DNA from: Laetiporus sulphureus 93-53
Taxonomy: Eukaryota > Basidiomycota > Agaricomycetes > Polyporales > Laetiporaceae
Direction of reading: 5' to 3'
Assembly (NCBI RefSeq): GCF_001632365.1
Contig: NW_024468536.1
Coordinates: forward strand, 372,001 to 436,000
Length of the DNA: 64,000 bases
In this document: positions 43,896 to 57,141 of the stretch, piece by piece
How positions within the stretch are numbered: the first letter of the stretch is position 1
How the letters are laid out: every line of letters begins with the position of its first letter
Position numbers and translations under genes: made by a program
Notes under the pieces: generated by a model
Database searches by the model: none
What the model saw: only the letters and a program-made list of their open reading frames with translations
What the model was told of the DNA's origin: nothing

Positions 43896-43911
43896 GCTCC
43901 CAAGACAGGGC
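43896..43911 (-). promoter_or_regulatory. Detached start codon of the APH-kinase gene
   Basis: Read on the - strand, this 16-bp stretch (with the right LINE target duplication at 43896-43909) is the original beginning of the kinase: the ATG at 43911-43909, then CCCTGTCTTGGGAGC. The left copy has the same start at 809, preceded by CGTATATTGGC, which is also conserved here. Confidence 0.8.
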
Positions 43912-43933
43912 ATGCCAATATACGTGGAGTGGC

Positions 43934-44650
43934 GTCTGATTTCGGACAGATTGACAGTCCGCGCTCCGCTGACATAAGCAACCCTCCGGAAAATGACGTG
44001 CCTCCACACAGCCTGCATAGATTTATTTTTCCACGAGAAACCTGATGCAAAAATGGTGAAAATATCTTATGTCTGGATATGGAAATAGTTTGGAAATTGG
44101 GCGAAGACAATGAAATTATGTTACGATTGTTTTACTGAAACATATCAGCAATAGTGAAATTATTTCTCAAAGGAAGATATTTCAGTTCAAAAATATGTGA
44201 TACCGATATGTTTCGGTGAAGCAATTGTAACATAGTTCAATTGTCTCCACCCGATTTCTAAACTATTTCCATATCCAGACTTAAGATATTTTACCATTTT
44301 TTCATCAGGTTTCCCGTGGAAAAATAAATCTGTGCAGGCTGTGCCATCGCAAGTGCAAGCGCCTGGGGCCCTCAACCGTTTTAGGCAGTCAACGCCAATG
44401 CGCAGCATTTCTCATGCCTCATTTGTGCGAATCCTGCCGTTTGGGCCTCATTCGCAAACGGAGTCCGTTCAAAAAAAACGTAATAAATTTTTGAACTAAT
44501 CTTATGTCTTCCTGAGCCCTTTTTTGGTATGAAAATGTGCTCCCGCACCCGCAGCTGGTGGTGTGATCGTGGGCAGCTGCAGTGGTCCGGGGTCCTCGAG
44601 CACGGGTGCTTGCGCTCACGCGGGGACTGTCAATCTGTCTGAAATCAGAT
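43934..44650. mobile_element. Foldback element with long inverted arms
   Basis: Inner arms 44012-44146 and 44205-44340 are inverted repeats with a few mismatches (left arm starts CCTGCATAGATTTATTTTTC). An outer pair, CTGATTTCGGACAGATTGAC near 43937 and its inverse near 44645, extends the symmetry. The right half has about 280 bp more between inner and outer arms (44341-44620), so it was altered after insertion. There is no coding capacity. A foldback or MITE-type DNA element is the simplest reading; target duplications were not resolved. Confidence 0.65.
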
Positions 44651-45735
44651 GTTCTTCATCTTCGTGCAGTGTGGCTCAGATGACACGACCGATTGTGGAT
44701 GTCAGGGTGACATTAATGCCATATTGCTGGGACAAGCTCCACTATGGGAGTGTGGCTTGTTCGCTGAGCTATAAATGCCCCTCCTTTCCTGCTCGGTCCA
44801 TTTCATTCCATCCCATGTCGACAGTTGTTTCACACATCCTATCACTACCCAACATGACTGCTGTGGAGGAGATAGGCACCTGTACCGTATTTCATCCCTT
44901 TAATTCATTTCACGATGATTCTTTCTGTTCCTGCCATGCATAATATCTGTGTATCCACTAACTCTACCAGCATCCGATGTGGGGCAAACAAGCGAGTGGA
45001 CAAGGAGACGTAGGCGAGAAGAGGCCTGCAGTGATGATCACGCGTCCGAGGGCAGCGGACTGTGACTCGCAAATTCGATCTCCCACGGAGGACTGAACTC
45101 ACCGAGTTCGATGCCAATCACTTGGATGCACCTGGAACGATGTCTGTCGCCGAAGATGCGGCCCCACTCTTCTTTTGGTTATGCTACCTTCATATTTCCT
45201 TATATGTCTGGACTACTATTACCATACTGAGCAAATTCTTGTGCAATTGTTTCCCCATCAATCAAGGACTCCACCTCTGAGCGCTGAGCTACAGTATGGT
45301 TTCTGGCCTCTCAAATGTATATAAAGGCATCCTTCCGCCTACAAATGGAGCCAGCTTTTCCCCCTGGACTATACTCGAGCATCGGGATCAGCAATTCAGC
45401 TTGTCAAGCATGACATCTTCGAATAAGCCATGCGAATAAGTTCCTTCTCAGCACCCTCATTGTGTACCACCGCATCATTTTACTAGGCAACGTACTATGT
45501 TTCTTTACTCTACTTGATCAGCTCATTTACTACGTCGACGACCCTTCGAATGCTACTGCACTCAGAGGCTATCTAACTGTCAGCAGCAAACCCCTCCTCA
45601 CCGCGAAGAGGTACAATCCGCCTCTAAGGAGTGCTTGATCAGCCCCACCGTATGAATTCATGATTCTGCACTGATCTTGAGACAATGTTGGCTAATGCCG
45701 AGGGCATCTAGGTGCCATCTCTTGACTGAAGATAA
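44651..45735. other. Mostly non-coding; promoter of a small gene near its end
   Basis: There is no gene before 45300. A TATA box TATATAAAGG at 45318-45327 and a nearby ATG at 45410 suggest that transcription of the small gene downstream starts here, with one or more short 5' exons between 45410 and 45735 that I cannot define. Confidence 0.45.
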
Positions 45736-46096
45736 GATGAAGAAGATCCTGCGAACTGCTGCCGCCCACGCTATCGACGGCAGGACCTGGAAAAAGTTTA
45801 CCAACCTCACCGTCGGCTGGGGCAAGACAGTATTCCCCCAATATGGGCCCGAACAGGAACAACTCAGTGTCCGCTGGGACTATGATGGGGAGACTGTGGA
45901 CTCCGATGATACAGTCTACCACAAGTTCCAGCTGCAGCCAAACACAGGGAAAGTACCCACGACAATCAAGAGGTGGAGGGAGGCAAATGGGGGCACTCAC
46001 ACCGTCATGGCTGATGTGTATGTGAAGAAGGACGGTACTAAGGAGGATGTCGAAGAGAGTCTGAAGGCAGCTATCGAAAAGGTTGAGGGTGTCTAG
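45736..46096 (+). CDS. Small conserved-looking unknown protein
   Basis: An open frame from ATG 45736 to TAG 46094-46096 encodes 119 residues; the frame stays open up to an earlier Met at 45677. I do not recognise a family. Visible features are MKKILRTAAAHAIDGRTWKKF at the start, an aromatic-rich middle (VGWGKTVFPQYG, VRWDYDG), YHKFQLQPNTGKVPTTIKRW, a WREANGGTHTVMADVYVKK segment with alternating polar and hydrophobic residues suggesting beta strands, and a Glu/Lys-rich helical tail. There is no signal peptide or membrane segment. The TATA box at 45318 suits a gene with short 5' exons. The transposon-rich surroundings make host gene or captured fragment both possible. Confidence 0.5.
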
Positions 46097-47270
46097 ACGT
46101 TTTCCTTTCCCTTGGCTTCTATGCCGGACTTGCTATTTTGTCAGACGTCTTCCTTTTGTTATGTTGATTTGGTCATGTTATGTACCAGAAGAGCCTATGC
46201 ATTTCGATTGCATCTGCCTCGTTCTGTATGTGATCTCTGTGGTCCCTGTCTCTCGCTCCATAAAAGTTCATACATGGATTCCAGTTGTGGGCAAGCCACG
46301 CATCGTTAACTCCAGTATATGGGCACACTCTTACTTGCACCTCTTGCACCACCTGTGTTTGACTGGAGTAGAAGTTGAGACATCGGCGGAGGATACACTG
46401 CCTATGTAGCATCAACACCGTCTGCTCTCTTTCCCACCATGTCACCCCGCTCGCGGCATTCTTGAGCATCAACAAGACAAGCCGGTCTCGAAAAAAGGGT
46501 TAGCCCTGCTCCTGGAGAGCAATCCTTTGCTCCTGGACTTCTTGTCCATCATGTGAGCAAATTGCAAACGATTTGCGAGTAATGGAAATGTCGAAAAGTG
46601 AAGAGAACAGAACTGACTGTCAATTGTGAGGAACATTTGCTGTCAGAAGAACTCATCACATGCCTGTGCAAAATCTGATGAAACCCATGCCCAGTTGTCG
46701 TCAGAAGAAGTCCGGACAGAAGCACAAGCGCTCAGACGCAATCTAGTCTATTGCAGCGCTGTGCGGCAAGATCCGATGGGAACCCGCACCCATTGCCATC
46801 AAGTTCGGACAGAAGCTCAGGCCCACTTGGCCATCGGGAAAAAGGCCAAAAGCTTACACTTCTTGTAAGGCGTGAGAAACAATGTCAGTGTTTGTAACTA
46901 CGTAAGGGGTTGCAAGTTTGCGGGCAGAGTCACGAAATGCTCACGCACTTGCGCAAGCATTATGAGAACTCTGCCAGCCTGGCATCATCCTGTTGGCTAC
47001 CTTGAGATCCACCGCAAGGATTTCGACCTCGCAATATTGTCTTGTGATGAGTGACAATACTGCTGATGGGCTTATCAGGGAACTATCAGCCGTTTTGTTA
47101 CTCGCAATGGCACGGTAAGTCATACACGGCTGCTTGTGCCCTTCTTATCGTGCTGATGATATTCTTGTGTGGGGACATCATGTAGATGGCTGAAGGTAAG
47201 TTGTTATGCTCAGGCAGACTGCAAGGTTGCATTTGGATCGGCCACTGCACATGACATGCACCAGCTCCGC
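46097..47270. other. No gene recognised
   Basis: AT-richer sequence with loosely repeated GTCAGAAGAA and TTCGGACAGAAG words around 46640-46830, probably transposon debris. No motif was identified. Confidence 0.4.
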
Positions 47271-47981
47271 TGTCACAGTTTTTCACCACAAAAGTCCGCA
47301 CATGACTTTTTTCATGCTACAGATCACATGCTTCACCAATATCTCATGCCACTCAGCCACAGACGTGACACGTAGAGATCAGGTGATAGTCTACATCACA
47401 TGTTATGGTCCAGACCCGTGGATGATACGGTCGGACCCGTCTATTCCAGGATACAATAGAGGCACCCATTTGGGAACAAAAGGAACAAGGACTATTGTTA
47501 GGCATCAGCCTTCCACTTCCTATTAGTTTAGCCAGAAGCCCAGGTAGGCACAATGTTCACACCGGAGAACAAAAGGAGATCCCAGATAGGCACGATGCTC
47601 ACACAGCAGCCATCAATCTTCCCACCCATTGTTCTACTTCCGGACATTTCATTGTTACATGTACGGCCATTAGCTTATACCTGTAGATAGGTAGCTTAGG
47701 TAAGATAGCCCGCTGTACGTGTATATAAGACCAGCATGTAGAGGACGAAACCTCAGATTGTTTCTCCTCGTCTACTACCGTAGCACCCACTGAGCTTCAC
47801 AAAGCTCCTTCATATATCTCTCACCTTCCAGATGCTTGCTTCACCAACAAGTAAGTGTTAGGCTCTCAAGCCACATAAGGGTTCAGGGAGATTTCTTGGG
47901 ATCAGGGGGATCAGGGCGGCACGTACCCCATGACCGTTCCTTTTTAGTCTTTTTGATCTCTTGCCTGGCGGTGCCGTGACA
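47271..47981 (+). mobile_element. Solo LTR A
   Basis: A 711-bp LTR begins TGTCACAG and ends CCGTGACA. A TATA box lies at 47722-47728 (TATATAA) and a splice-donor-like AAGTAAGTG at about 47850. The 5 bp on either side (TCCGC and CCCGC) match at four of five positions, as expected of an old target duplication. No internal element region is attached. Confidence 0.75.
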
Positions 47982-49847
47982 CCCGCCAGTGTGCCCCAGC
48001 ACATGATCACCTCGCCTTGCCTCTGTGTGCCCGGTGCATGCACATTCCAAAGTGTATCCTGACTCTAGTGCATTCATCGCAGTCACACCGACAAAGCTTG
48101 TATTCCGTGATATGGCAGAAATCACGGAAATGGGTATGTTTGCTCCAAATCGCTACATGACATGCCGCTATGCTCATCGTGGCTGGTCACCCAGTGCAGT
48201 ACAGGAAAGAGTCAACTATGAGCATCCGCAGCATTGTGCTGCAGCCTCTGAAGCTACAATTCTATGAAATATAAGGTAATCGGCATAAGAACGCCACCAT
48301 ATCTACAGACCAACACATGCCAAGCTCTGGCAGTCAACATTAAGCTGGTCTCAACCATTCAGAGCTGCAAAGGATCGCAATCTTGTTGAATGCGATTCAA
48401 CAACCTCGTCAAGTGACCACACAGTTGAGCAGCATATTTAGAGCAGTGCGCGCTGCGTCTCTCAGAGTACAATGTTAATCCCTCTCCCAACACACACATG
48501 TCCTCGTCATCTTCAGCATCCCTCCCCTCTGAATCATCTTGCTTGAGCTTTCCAGCTGCTGTGGACAAGCATTTTACACCTTTTGATGTTCAGCTCACTC
48601 AGACAGGTCACCAGAGAGATGCAGAGACCGACACTATCTTTTCACATGGCCATCACTTTGTACGATTATAATTTTGATCTGCAGCACCCCTTTGATGGCA
48701 TCCTTTGTGGCTGCTTGTAGTAAAGGTATGTCCTACAAATGTGTGCCAGCAATGCGGCCATTCATGGCATGCATGAAGTCAATGTGGCATCCATTGCCTA
48801 TGCCGCTGTGCATGTATGATTAATTGTGAACCTTCATTGCAAGCTGCTCCTAATTCATGTTTCAGGTCTTCGCACTGTCTTCTGCAGCCACTCACAGCAA
48901 AACAAACAAGGTGTGCAACAAGGTTGTACTGCAGCATCTTCACATTTATTGATGATCACCGAAGGGAGCAGATGAATGTGTTATGTGGTGAAACTGGTAT
49001 GGGCTCCTTATTCTTTTGAGTACGAGATTGACTGACATCCCGTATAGACAAACCCCCTTCATAATGCGACAATCGAAGGAGTCGCTATTGAGTCACACAT
49101 TTGGTGGCTTCGTGGTGTCATATTCTCACTCGCAAAGGATGCATAACGATTCTCTACAAGTCGCTGTGTTAATCTAGATTATTTTGTATTTTGATCGTGG
49201 TTTGTAGCAACAAGCTAGGTTCAAATATTATCATGTTATTGTTATCTGCTACATGGCCGGTGATGAACTTCAGAATGGATATCAGCATGTATAAGGCGAG
49301 TATCAGCCTTGCATTACCCATTCAGGGTGGTGGCCTTCTGGCAGATTCACATGTAGATATCTTGCAAGTTACATACTACAAGAATTCACAATCTGAATGC
49401 CCGAACACAATGCATCATCAAAGATTCAGACAAGGGCAAGGATATAACAGCCTCATCATATCTCAACAGGCTGGTTGACCTTACAAATGCCTTCATGTCG
49501 GTATCTTCAATAATAAGGCACGCCATCAGTCTGTTAAGTCTTATGGGTCTGATATATCTTATAAGGCCATACAAGCAGTTATAAGGGGCATACAATTATG
49601 TTTCCGTTTTCCTGATGGCCTACTCTCGGGGAATTGACATTTAATTTCCTATATCAGGTAAGCACTGATGATGATTCGAGTGCCCAGCAGTGTCATGGAT
49701 CCCTTGCCCCGGCATTCCTGTCACACCTGTGGGGGTGGCATTTCTCGACCTCTTGTTATATGCTGTAGGGCTCTCTAAATACATGTAAAACTTTTGGGTG
49801 TCAGCTATTACTTTATTTTGTAATCTTAGTGCAGATGGTTAGATTGT
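47982..49847. other. Non-coding transposon debris between solo LTRs
   Basis: Short frames only. The interval does not look like the inside of a retroelement: no gag or pol motifs, no primer-binding site and no purine tract. Confidence 0.45.
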
Positions 49848-50561
49848 TGTCACAGATTTTCGCCACAAAGTCCACACGTGACTTTACCCACGCCACTCAG
49901 CCACAGACATGATGCGTAGGGATCAGGTGATAGTCTACATCACATGTTATGGTCCAGACCAATGGATGACATGGTCGGACCTGTCTATTCCAGGAAATAC
50001 AAGGGTGTCCATGTTGGAACAAGGACAATTGATATGGATCATCTAGGCATTCAGCTCAATGAATAGCCAGTACCACAATAAGGAAAGGTCACAGAAGCCC
50101 GGGGATTCCCCATAGCATTGCTTGAATCCCACGAGGAAGAACCCTCTTCACCTTATTGTTTCACAGAGACGTTCCTGTACTAGTACATATTAGGATAGAT
50201 TCGCTCACATGAGTATGGCCTTTTGTTCCGGACTTGACCAATACTGTAGTAGTCAGCGGGATCTAGTTCTGGATAGGTCAAGTAGTAGTAGTAAGCAGCC
50301 CATCCTGTACATGTATATAAGACCAGCATGTAGAGGACAAAACTCCAGATTGTTTCTCCTCGTCCACCACTGTAGCGACACACTGAGCTTACCAAGCTCC
50401 TTTTATACATCTATCATTTTTCCATAACACATTGCTGCGTAGCCAGTAAGTGTCAGGCTCTTTAGCCATTTTCAGGGATCATCAGGGGGATCAGGGTGGC
50501 ACGTTCCACGTGACCTGTCCTTTTATAGTCTTTTGATCTCTTGTCCAGCGTTGCTGTGACA
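49848..50561 (+). mobile_element. Solo LTR B
   Basis: A 714-bp LTR of the same family as solo LTR A (begins TGTCACAG, ends CTGTGACA), with TATATAA at 50314-50320 and a donor-like CCAGTAAGTG near 50444. Flanks ATTGT and GTTGT match at four of five positions. Its sequence follows LTR A over most of the length but with many changes. Confidence 0.75.
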
Positions 50562-53500
50562 GTTGTGCCATGCAACATGCTGAAATATTTGAATAATTAT
50601 CATTATTCCTAATTATTTGAGATGAGCCTCAAGGTCCAGAGTCCAAGGGAACTAAAGGCTCAAGCTCTCAATTCAAGTCTCAAAGCCTCAGGGACTCAGG
50701 CCTCAATGATTTCAATCAAACTCAAGGTCCAAATGTTCAATGTTCAAGCATCAAGCTCACCTGAGGTAATGCACAGTCTCCGGCCTAAGTCACAATGATT
50801 AAGTTATGGTCACGATTCTATGACACTTTGATCAACACATCCTTAAGTGCCTAAAATCTTGTAGGTCTTGAACATTTGAACAGTGACCAGTTATTGCTTG
50901 ACTGTTATCTTAAGCCTTTGATTCTACAATACTAGCCCTTCATAGGCCATGGACATGGAATGCATTGGGTTGTATACCACACCTGTCAGGTGACCAACAC
51001 ATCCTCACAAAATGTGATCATGTGCCCGAAAGGCATGGAACCCTGCCGTTGCTATTTATATGTTGCTGTCTCCATGCACATCGTGCTCAGTTCACCCCTC
51101 ATTGCACTGATTGTCTTTCGCTCAACTTGACTTTTTTTTTCAAGACTTCAACCTTCAACCTTCAAGCTGCAACCTTCAAAGTTCTCTGCCTTCACCTTTT
51201 TCAATCTCCTCAAATGCTGCTGTCAGATCACCAACTGGAGGTGCATCTCAGTCGATGCATCTCCATGGGATTTTACAGCTCAGCCATGGCATGGTCCTCC
51301 ATTCCAAGTATGCAAAAAGGCAGCTGGTAGGTATCCAGGCTGCTGGACTACTCGCACTTGCAACCATCTATCTGGGTGAACATCACACAGAACTCTTGCA
51401 AGGTATGTAATCAGCAAGTCCACAAAGTGACACGATGAACCTGCTAATTGCCATATCTCAGACATAATCTACAGGCAACTGTGAGCAGGAATGAGATAGA
51501 AGTGTCATTGTAACGGGTCAGTGTCAATTTATCAAAAAAAATGTTAGATGTTCATTGACTTCACAGTTTTGCTCTGTTGCTTACCTGGGCTCATACTGCT
51601 GCTGCCTGATAAAAAAATGTCACAGCTTCAGCTGGGAGAATTATCAGATCATATAGAAAAGACAGGAACCCAAAGCCTCATAGTTGCTGCCTCGCATAGG
51701 CTTCGATTCACACTCAAAATGTCCGTATATCCCACTCATACTGTTCTTTATTCTAGAGGTGATCAGGACTGAAAAATGAAGCATGGTAACATCCACAATA
51801 TTGCTCAGGCTTGCTCCCGACTGTAGAGCAGAGTTATGTGCTGAGGCACATTTTCCCTTTCCTGGCTGTCAAACACATCGATGTCTGGCGACCCCAAGGA
51901 CAAGATGATAATATTATTTGTTGGCAGTCTGTCAACAGTGGCACAGCACAGAGTCAATAATATATCCCAGGGGTTATGTACTATGTTATGGTTCATTCCA
52001 TATCACATGTCTACCATGATATCTTCACGACACAATCCCCTCAGAATGGTCGTCTGAGCCAGGTTTCTAATAATGACCTGAAGAGCACCCTCATGTCACA
52101 ATATGTGTTCATTTGTGAGAGCAGTCTGTCAAGCTGGGCGAAGTCAGTTACATGATGCATGTTGGCCCTTATCCGCACAAAATGGGTGAACATTCTTTTA
52201 CTTGCCTCTGAGGATATTCAAAGGTGCTTCTTGGCCCCTGAACCATCCCAGAGAGAGTCAATAAATGACGTGCAGGAAATATTGCATAGCCACCAATGCC
52301 CTCTGGGTTTCCTATGATGCTGCACAGGGCAACCTGTTGGGCCCATTCACGTACACTGTACCTGGGCCATTCTCGACATCCGTGCACCAGTTGTACTATA
52401 ATAACCCCACCGTGACATCTGCAGAATGCAACTCATCATATATGATGGCAAGTCAGTTATATATGCATAGTAACAGCTTTAATCAGTGCATATATGTAGC
52501 AAAGACTTATTTCTACTGGTCAACAAATGTGGAGATGATCCCCCAGGTAGTGTTTGTCAATCCCTCTCATGCCCAGCTCCACTTAACTCAGATCACTGCT
52601 AGATCCCTGGAAAATGCATCCTTTTCCACCAGCAGCATTCTCTTCACAGCTGCTCATCTCTCCATCCAGCAGATCATCTTCATCATGAAGAACCCTGCTT
52701 TGGCAACAATATATGCTCAAAGTGCCAAGCTTCAATCAAAATTATCAACAGGAGTGAGCCCATTGAACCTAACTGGCTGGTCTGCCAAACGGAAGCTGGA
52801 TTTACTCTCGCCTCCCAGGTGACCCACTGGCAAGCGGCTCAAGATCCTGAAAATGTGGTGGAGAGCTGACTGTCACCTCAAGATGACCCTCTTGCATTCT
52901 ATGCTACATTGCATGAGCAGGGCCTTTTTCTGTTTAAGAACACAAATCTGGAGTACGCCATACCCATACTGGTAGCAGTTGCAGAGAAAAAAAAGGACAA
53001 GATCACACGCCTGCTGGTCCAGGACATCCTGTCAAATTGGCACCATGTCAGATAAACATATTGCTCCATCATGCTCAAAAATATCCTCCTTCTCATGCAG
53101 CAAAACTTCCTGAACAAGGAACAGGTCACTGCCTTGGTTCAGCACTCTCTGTTCTTCTGGCCAGCTCATGTCCATTAACAAACATAACCGGGTTGCCATA
53201 GCAATAGCGATCTTGGATTTCCCTGCTCATCCTAGGCTCGACACTCAGATCAATGACACTTTTGTGACTCTACTCACTGGAGTCTTAGCAGATGCAAGAG
53301 CACAGTTAAAATCAGATGAAGTTCAGCATCACCCCTACAAGGCAGCTGAGCTGCTGATGTTCATTGCATGTGATTTCATAGTGGTGGGGACATGCTTGTG
53401 CTCGATGGAGATTGTGAATGCGCTCATGCAGACTCATAGTGTGCCTTTTAGCATGATGTACCATGCGAATCTCATGTTGACGGACTTCTCTCTCATTATC

Positions 53501-53780
53501 ATAACTATGTTGGTGCACTTTGTTCTTTACTTAGGGTGGCGGTCAACAGCTGGTAAGCCATTCTGGTGCACTGCTTCTCAATTAAAGCTTACCTTGATGA
53601 GGTCATCTATTCTGTCTCGTTTACGCCACAGAAGGCCTATCTGCCTCTTTAAGAACATCTCCTCTCCTTATCTGGCTCATGACGCACCTGCCACAGTTTC
53701 GCCAAACAACCTATATACAGAACATGCATAGACTTAGATCCCACTTAACACATTTACTTACATTTCATTTCATCAGGTCA
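50562..53780 (+). other. Broken unknown ORFs, probably transposon-derived
   Basis: A direct-repeat-like Leu/Gln-rich stretch at 50640-50760 (CAAGGTCCA, TCAAGCTC words) is followed by two longer frames, 52265-52822 and 53168-53731. I recognise neither. Both show helical, Leu/Ile-rich segments but no pol motif, and stops interrupt the sequence between them. They may belong to a decayed upstream gag-like reading frame. Confidence 0.35.
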
Positions 53781-54351
53781 TGTGACAAGGTCAGCCATCA
53801 GCCTTATTTAATACTTCACACAATCACGTGACTTGGCCATATAGCCATCGGCGCTGGACCCAACCCTGACTAATCACTTAGTCAGCATGACTAAGTCTCA
53901 GTCATCCACCTTGAATGAGTCAGTCAGCGTCAGACAGCGCTCCGTCATGCCGCACTATTCATAGGCAGCCAATAGCAATAATGGATATCATATAATGAGA
54001 AGTGCTAGCCAATAAGGTAGCATGGAAGGTACTTATGTAAGTACTGTACAGTAGCACTTCCCTCATATATATAAGACCAGGGTGGATGGGAGACAGACCT
54101 TAGTCTTATTCTCCTTCATCCACCGTGACAGCTATTACAGGACTAACAAGCCTAATACTACTATCTTCATACACATAGCTTCACTTGTCACCTAGCACTA
54201 TCACATAAGCCAGTGAGTACAAGCGATAACTGAAGGGGCTTGCTCGTCAGCGAGCTCATCATATCTAGCCATCAGGCTATCCAGGCTTAATATCCTTTGA
54301 GGAATAAGTCTTTTATTGTCTATATTTCTTTTTTTATGCTGAGCTGTGACA
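53781..54351 (+). repeat. 5' LTR of the Gypsy element
   Basis: This begins TGTGACAAGG and ends CTGTGACA, with a TATATATAA box at about 54066 and a donor-like CAGTGAGTAC at about 54211. The internal region starts TTAGAATAAGACTGATC, a word almost shared by the element at 60195. Confidence 0.65.
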
Positions 54352-55499
54352 TTAGAATAAGACTGATCTTTCCTCGCCCCTACCAAGTGTCTAACACTGG
54401 TAGCTGTGTGTTTTCACCCAGAGACATCTCCACCCAGGGCAGAGCTATTTCCACATCAATTCCTTTATACACATTCTCCATGTCTCTACTGCCTAAGCCA
54501 CTTCCTTCCTTCAAAGAAACAGTGCAGCCTCGACTGGCAAAGCACCCCAGGTCCACAACAGCATCGTACCCACCAACGGACAATATCACCCCTACTTTTG
54601 CCACCCTCGCACACATCATCTCATGCATGAGAACCTTGCATGAGTGCAGTAGAACAAATCATGGTCTGAACATCACAACAAGCCTCAGAAGGTTAGCACC
54701 TGGCTTAAAGGCATCCCATCAGAGCTGCTCAACCCATCCGTCCTGCTCATTCCCCTGCATCCATTCTCCAACCACTTTCCTGTCACTGAGGTACTAAACT
54801 TCACCCTCTCCAAGAGCTACCACCCTTATGGTATCCATGAGAACCTCAAGAAAATGCTTCCTGACAATATCAGCCCCACAGTATATGCTACATACAATGA
54901 TACAAGGTTCGTCAGCAGCCTCACATTGCTGTGAAGTTCACAGGGGAGCAGATAAAGTGCTGAGATAGGGTTCTCATGCACCTGAAAAAACTGAACACCC
55001 ACATAGGAGCAGGAGACGATTTCACTTTTGTCAACAGATGCATCGCTATCAAGCTTTGCATGGGATTAGGACAGATCTCTTTTAAAAGGATCAACAAGGA
55101 GCAGGCACAAGTCAGAAAGGACTTATTGAAGTTCAAGAAGGAGTCTTGCTACTGGCCATATTAGCCAGTTATATCTAGTCGAAACAATCTTGTATATGCC
55201 ATACTATCAAATCAACTTTGTGTACAGCTATTACCGAGTCGACAATTACATCACAAACTTGGAACACCACCTTGTTTGTATGGCATTCTTCTGTTATCGA
55301 CCACTACTATTGTCATCCAACATCGTGCTTTACCACTACTCGGTTAAGCTCGAAGATTGCACATTTCACTTCACCCCATTTTGAGCCATTGAAGGACTTG
55401 AATTAATGAATTCAGATTGGGAAGAATTCGAACTTGGATTCTGAGAAATGCTCACCAGAGTTCAACGAGATGAGCCAGAGGCATTTGAGAACCTTTGGT

Positions 55500-57141
55500 A
55501 CTTCTTCTTCCCTGAACAACATCATCCATGACTGGCAAGGTTGCTCAGACAAAAAATCATTACACATGCACTCCTAGAAGGACCACAATAAGCTGGATCC
55601 TCTTAGAAATCCCCACCTCAACCAATTTTGTGACAACATTGAATGAACAAATATGTCTGGATTTGAACTCAGAGAGAGGTCCTCATCCCAGGCAGTGCCA
55701 CCGCATCAGAAAAACCTGTAGCTGGAGCTTCCAGCCAAACACCATGTGCCTCGGCCCAAGGCAGCCAAACACAATCACCCATCAGAATCACATCACCTAC
55801 CCCATCACTTATGTGATTCCAGATGCCAACCACATGGGAGTATGGAGGCCAAGTCTATGCCACTGTAGAGGAGGCCGCCAATGCAGCAGCATCTCACAGC
55901 ATCCCAGAAGACATCAGGGACTGGGTGAACAACATTGTTCAAACCTTCATGATTCAAGATGTAACTCAGGCATATGAAACACTGTGATCTAAGATGGAAG
56001 ATAGGCACGAGCGCACTGTCAGGCAGCTCAAGGGCATAATTAAGAAGAATATGACCCTAGAGGTAGAGGTGGCCAGCCTCAAGAATCAGATCACAGGAAT
56101 GCACACCCTCGTTTAACAAAAAAGGGCAGACACAGATGCTCAGATTGCACAGTCTGACAACAACATGCATGCACTACATTCTCACCTCCTTACCCTGAAG
56201 GATGTCAGAATGCCACGATGACATACATTCAACAACTGGAGCAGCAGCTAATGTCAGGCCAAGCTGCACCAGCCTTCACTATGACCCCAGGTCATCAATC
56301 CCAACCCAAACCTCCCAAGATGGCTGACCCGCCAAAGTTTTCAGGCAAGGAATCCAGTCTCTCATTAGAGCAATGGATCAGAAAGGGTCAAATCTGGCCT
56401 AACTACAATAAAGTCAGTACCAACAAGGAGTGAATCATGCAAGCTAACTTCCTTCTGGAGAATGGCATCGCTGATTACATGAAAGAATAAAACACTCTTC
56501 TGTCAAAAGATAAGGACCCCAGCACATGGGCTGACTTCGTCAAGAAGTTAAAAATGGGATACAAGATGCTAGACCCAAAGCACACAGCACAGTCCAAGCT
56601 GGACGAGCATTGCGAGAAGAAATTCTCATTAATGATAGACTTTGTGGAGAAGTTTCACTCCTATACCCCCCAATCCAGATATTTGGATGAGGACCTGATC
56701 ATCAAGATCAGAGAACACAGGCCCTCATATGTTCAATTGGTCATGTCGAACATCTACATCATGACACCCGACAAAATCCCTGAAAAGTGGACTGAGTATT
56801 TGGACATGACACTCTGAATCGAGTTGGAGTACAAGCAACAACAGAGCAGGCATAAAAGAGTGGTACAAGCAAGTACATTCAAACTGGCATGGGACCCCAC
56901 TGCAATGGACTCCATGGCAAGGGTCACAACTGACCTTACTTCAGAACAGGTGGAATGGCTAGAGAAGAAGCTTTGCATTTACTGCAGAAAGCATGCCTTT
57001 AAGAAGGGGGTGTTCTGTAAGAACCCTGACCCCAAATATAAAGGCAAGAAATTTCAGATGCCATCAGTGCCAGGCAAGAAAAGGCAAGCAATTCGAGAAG
57101 TCAAGGAGTCCACGGCCGACAATGACGATTCATCACCATAA
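55500..57141 (+). pseudogene. Gypsy Gag, many stops
   Basis: The reading continues in mostly one frame with several stops. There is a helical segment (VNNIVQTFMIQDV then RQLKGIIKKNMTLEVEVASL, coiled-coil-like), the retrotransposon-gag segment KDPSTWADFVKKLKMGYK, and a C-terminal Cys-rich part CIYCRKHAFKKGVFC near 56970. The gag zinc knuckle is incomplete. It lies directly upstream of the protease. Confidence 0.7.

Noticed and set aside
47271..50561. One LTR retrotransposon bounded by LTRs A and B
   Set aside because: No internal gag, pol, primer-binding site or purine tract, and each LTR has its own near-matching flanks.
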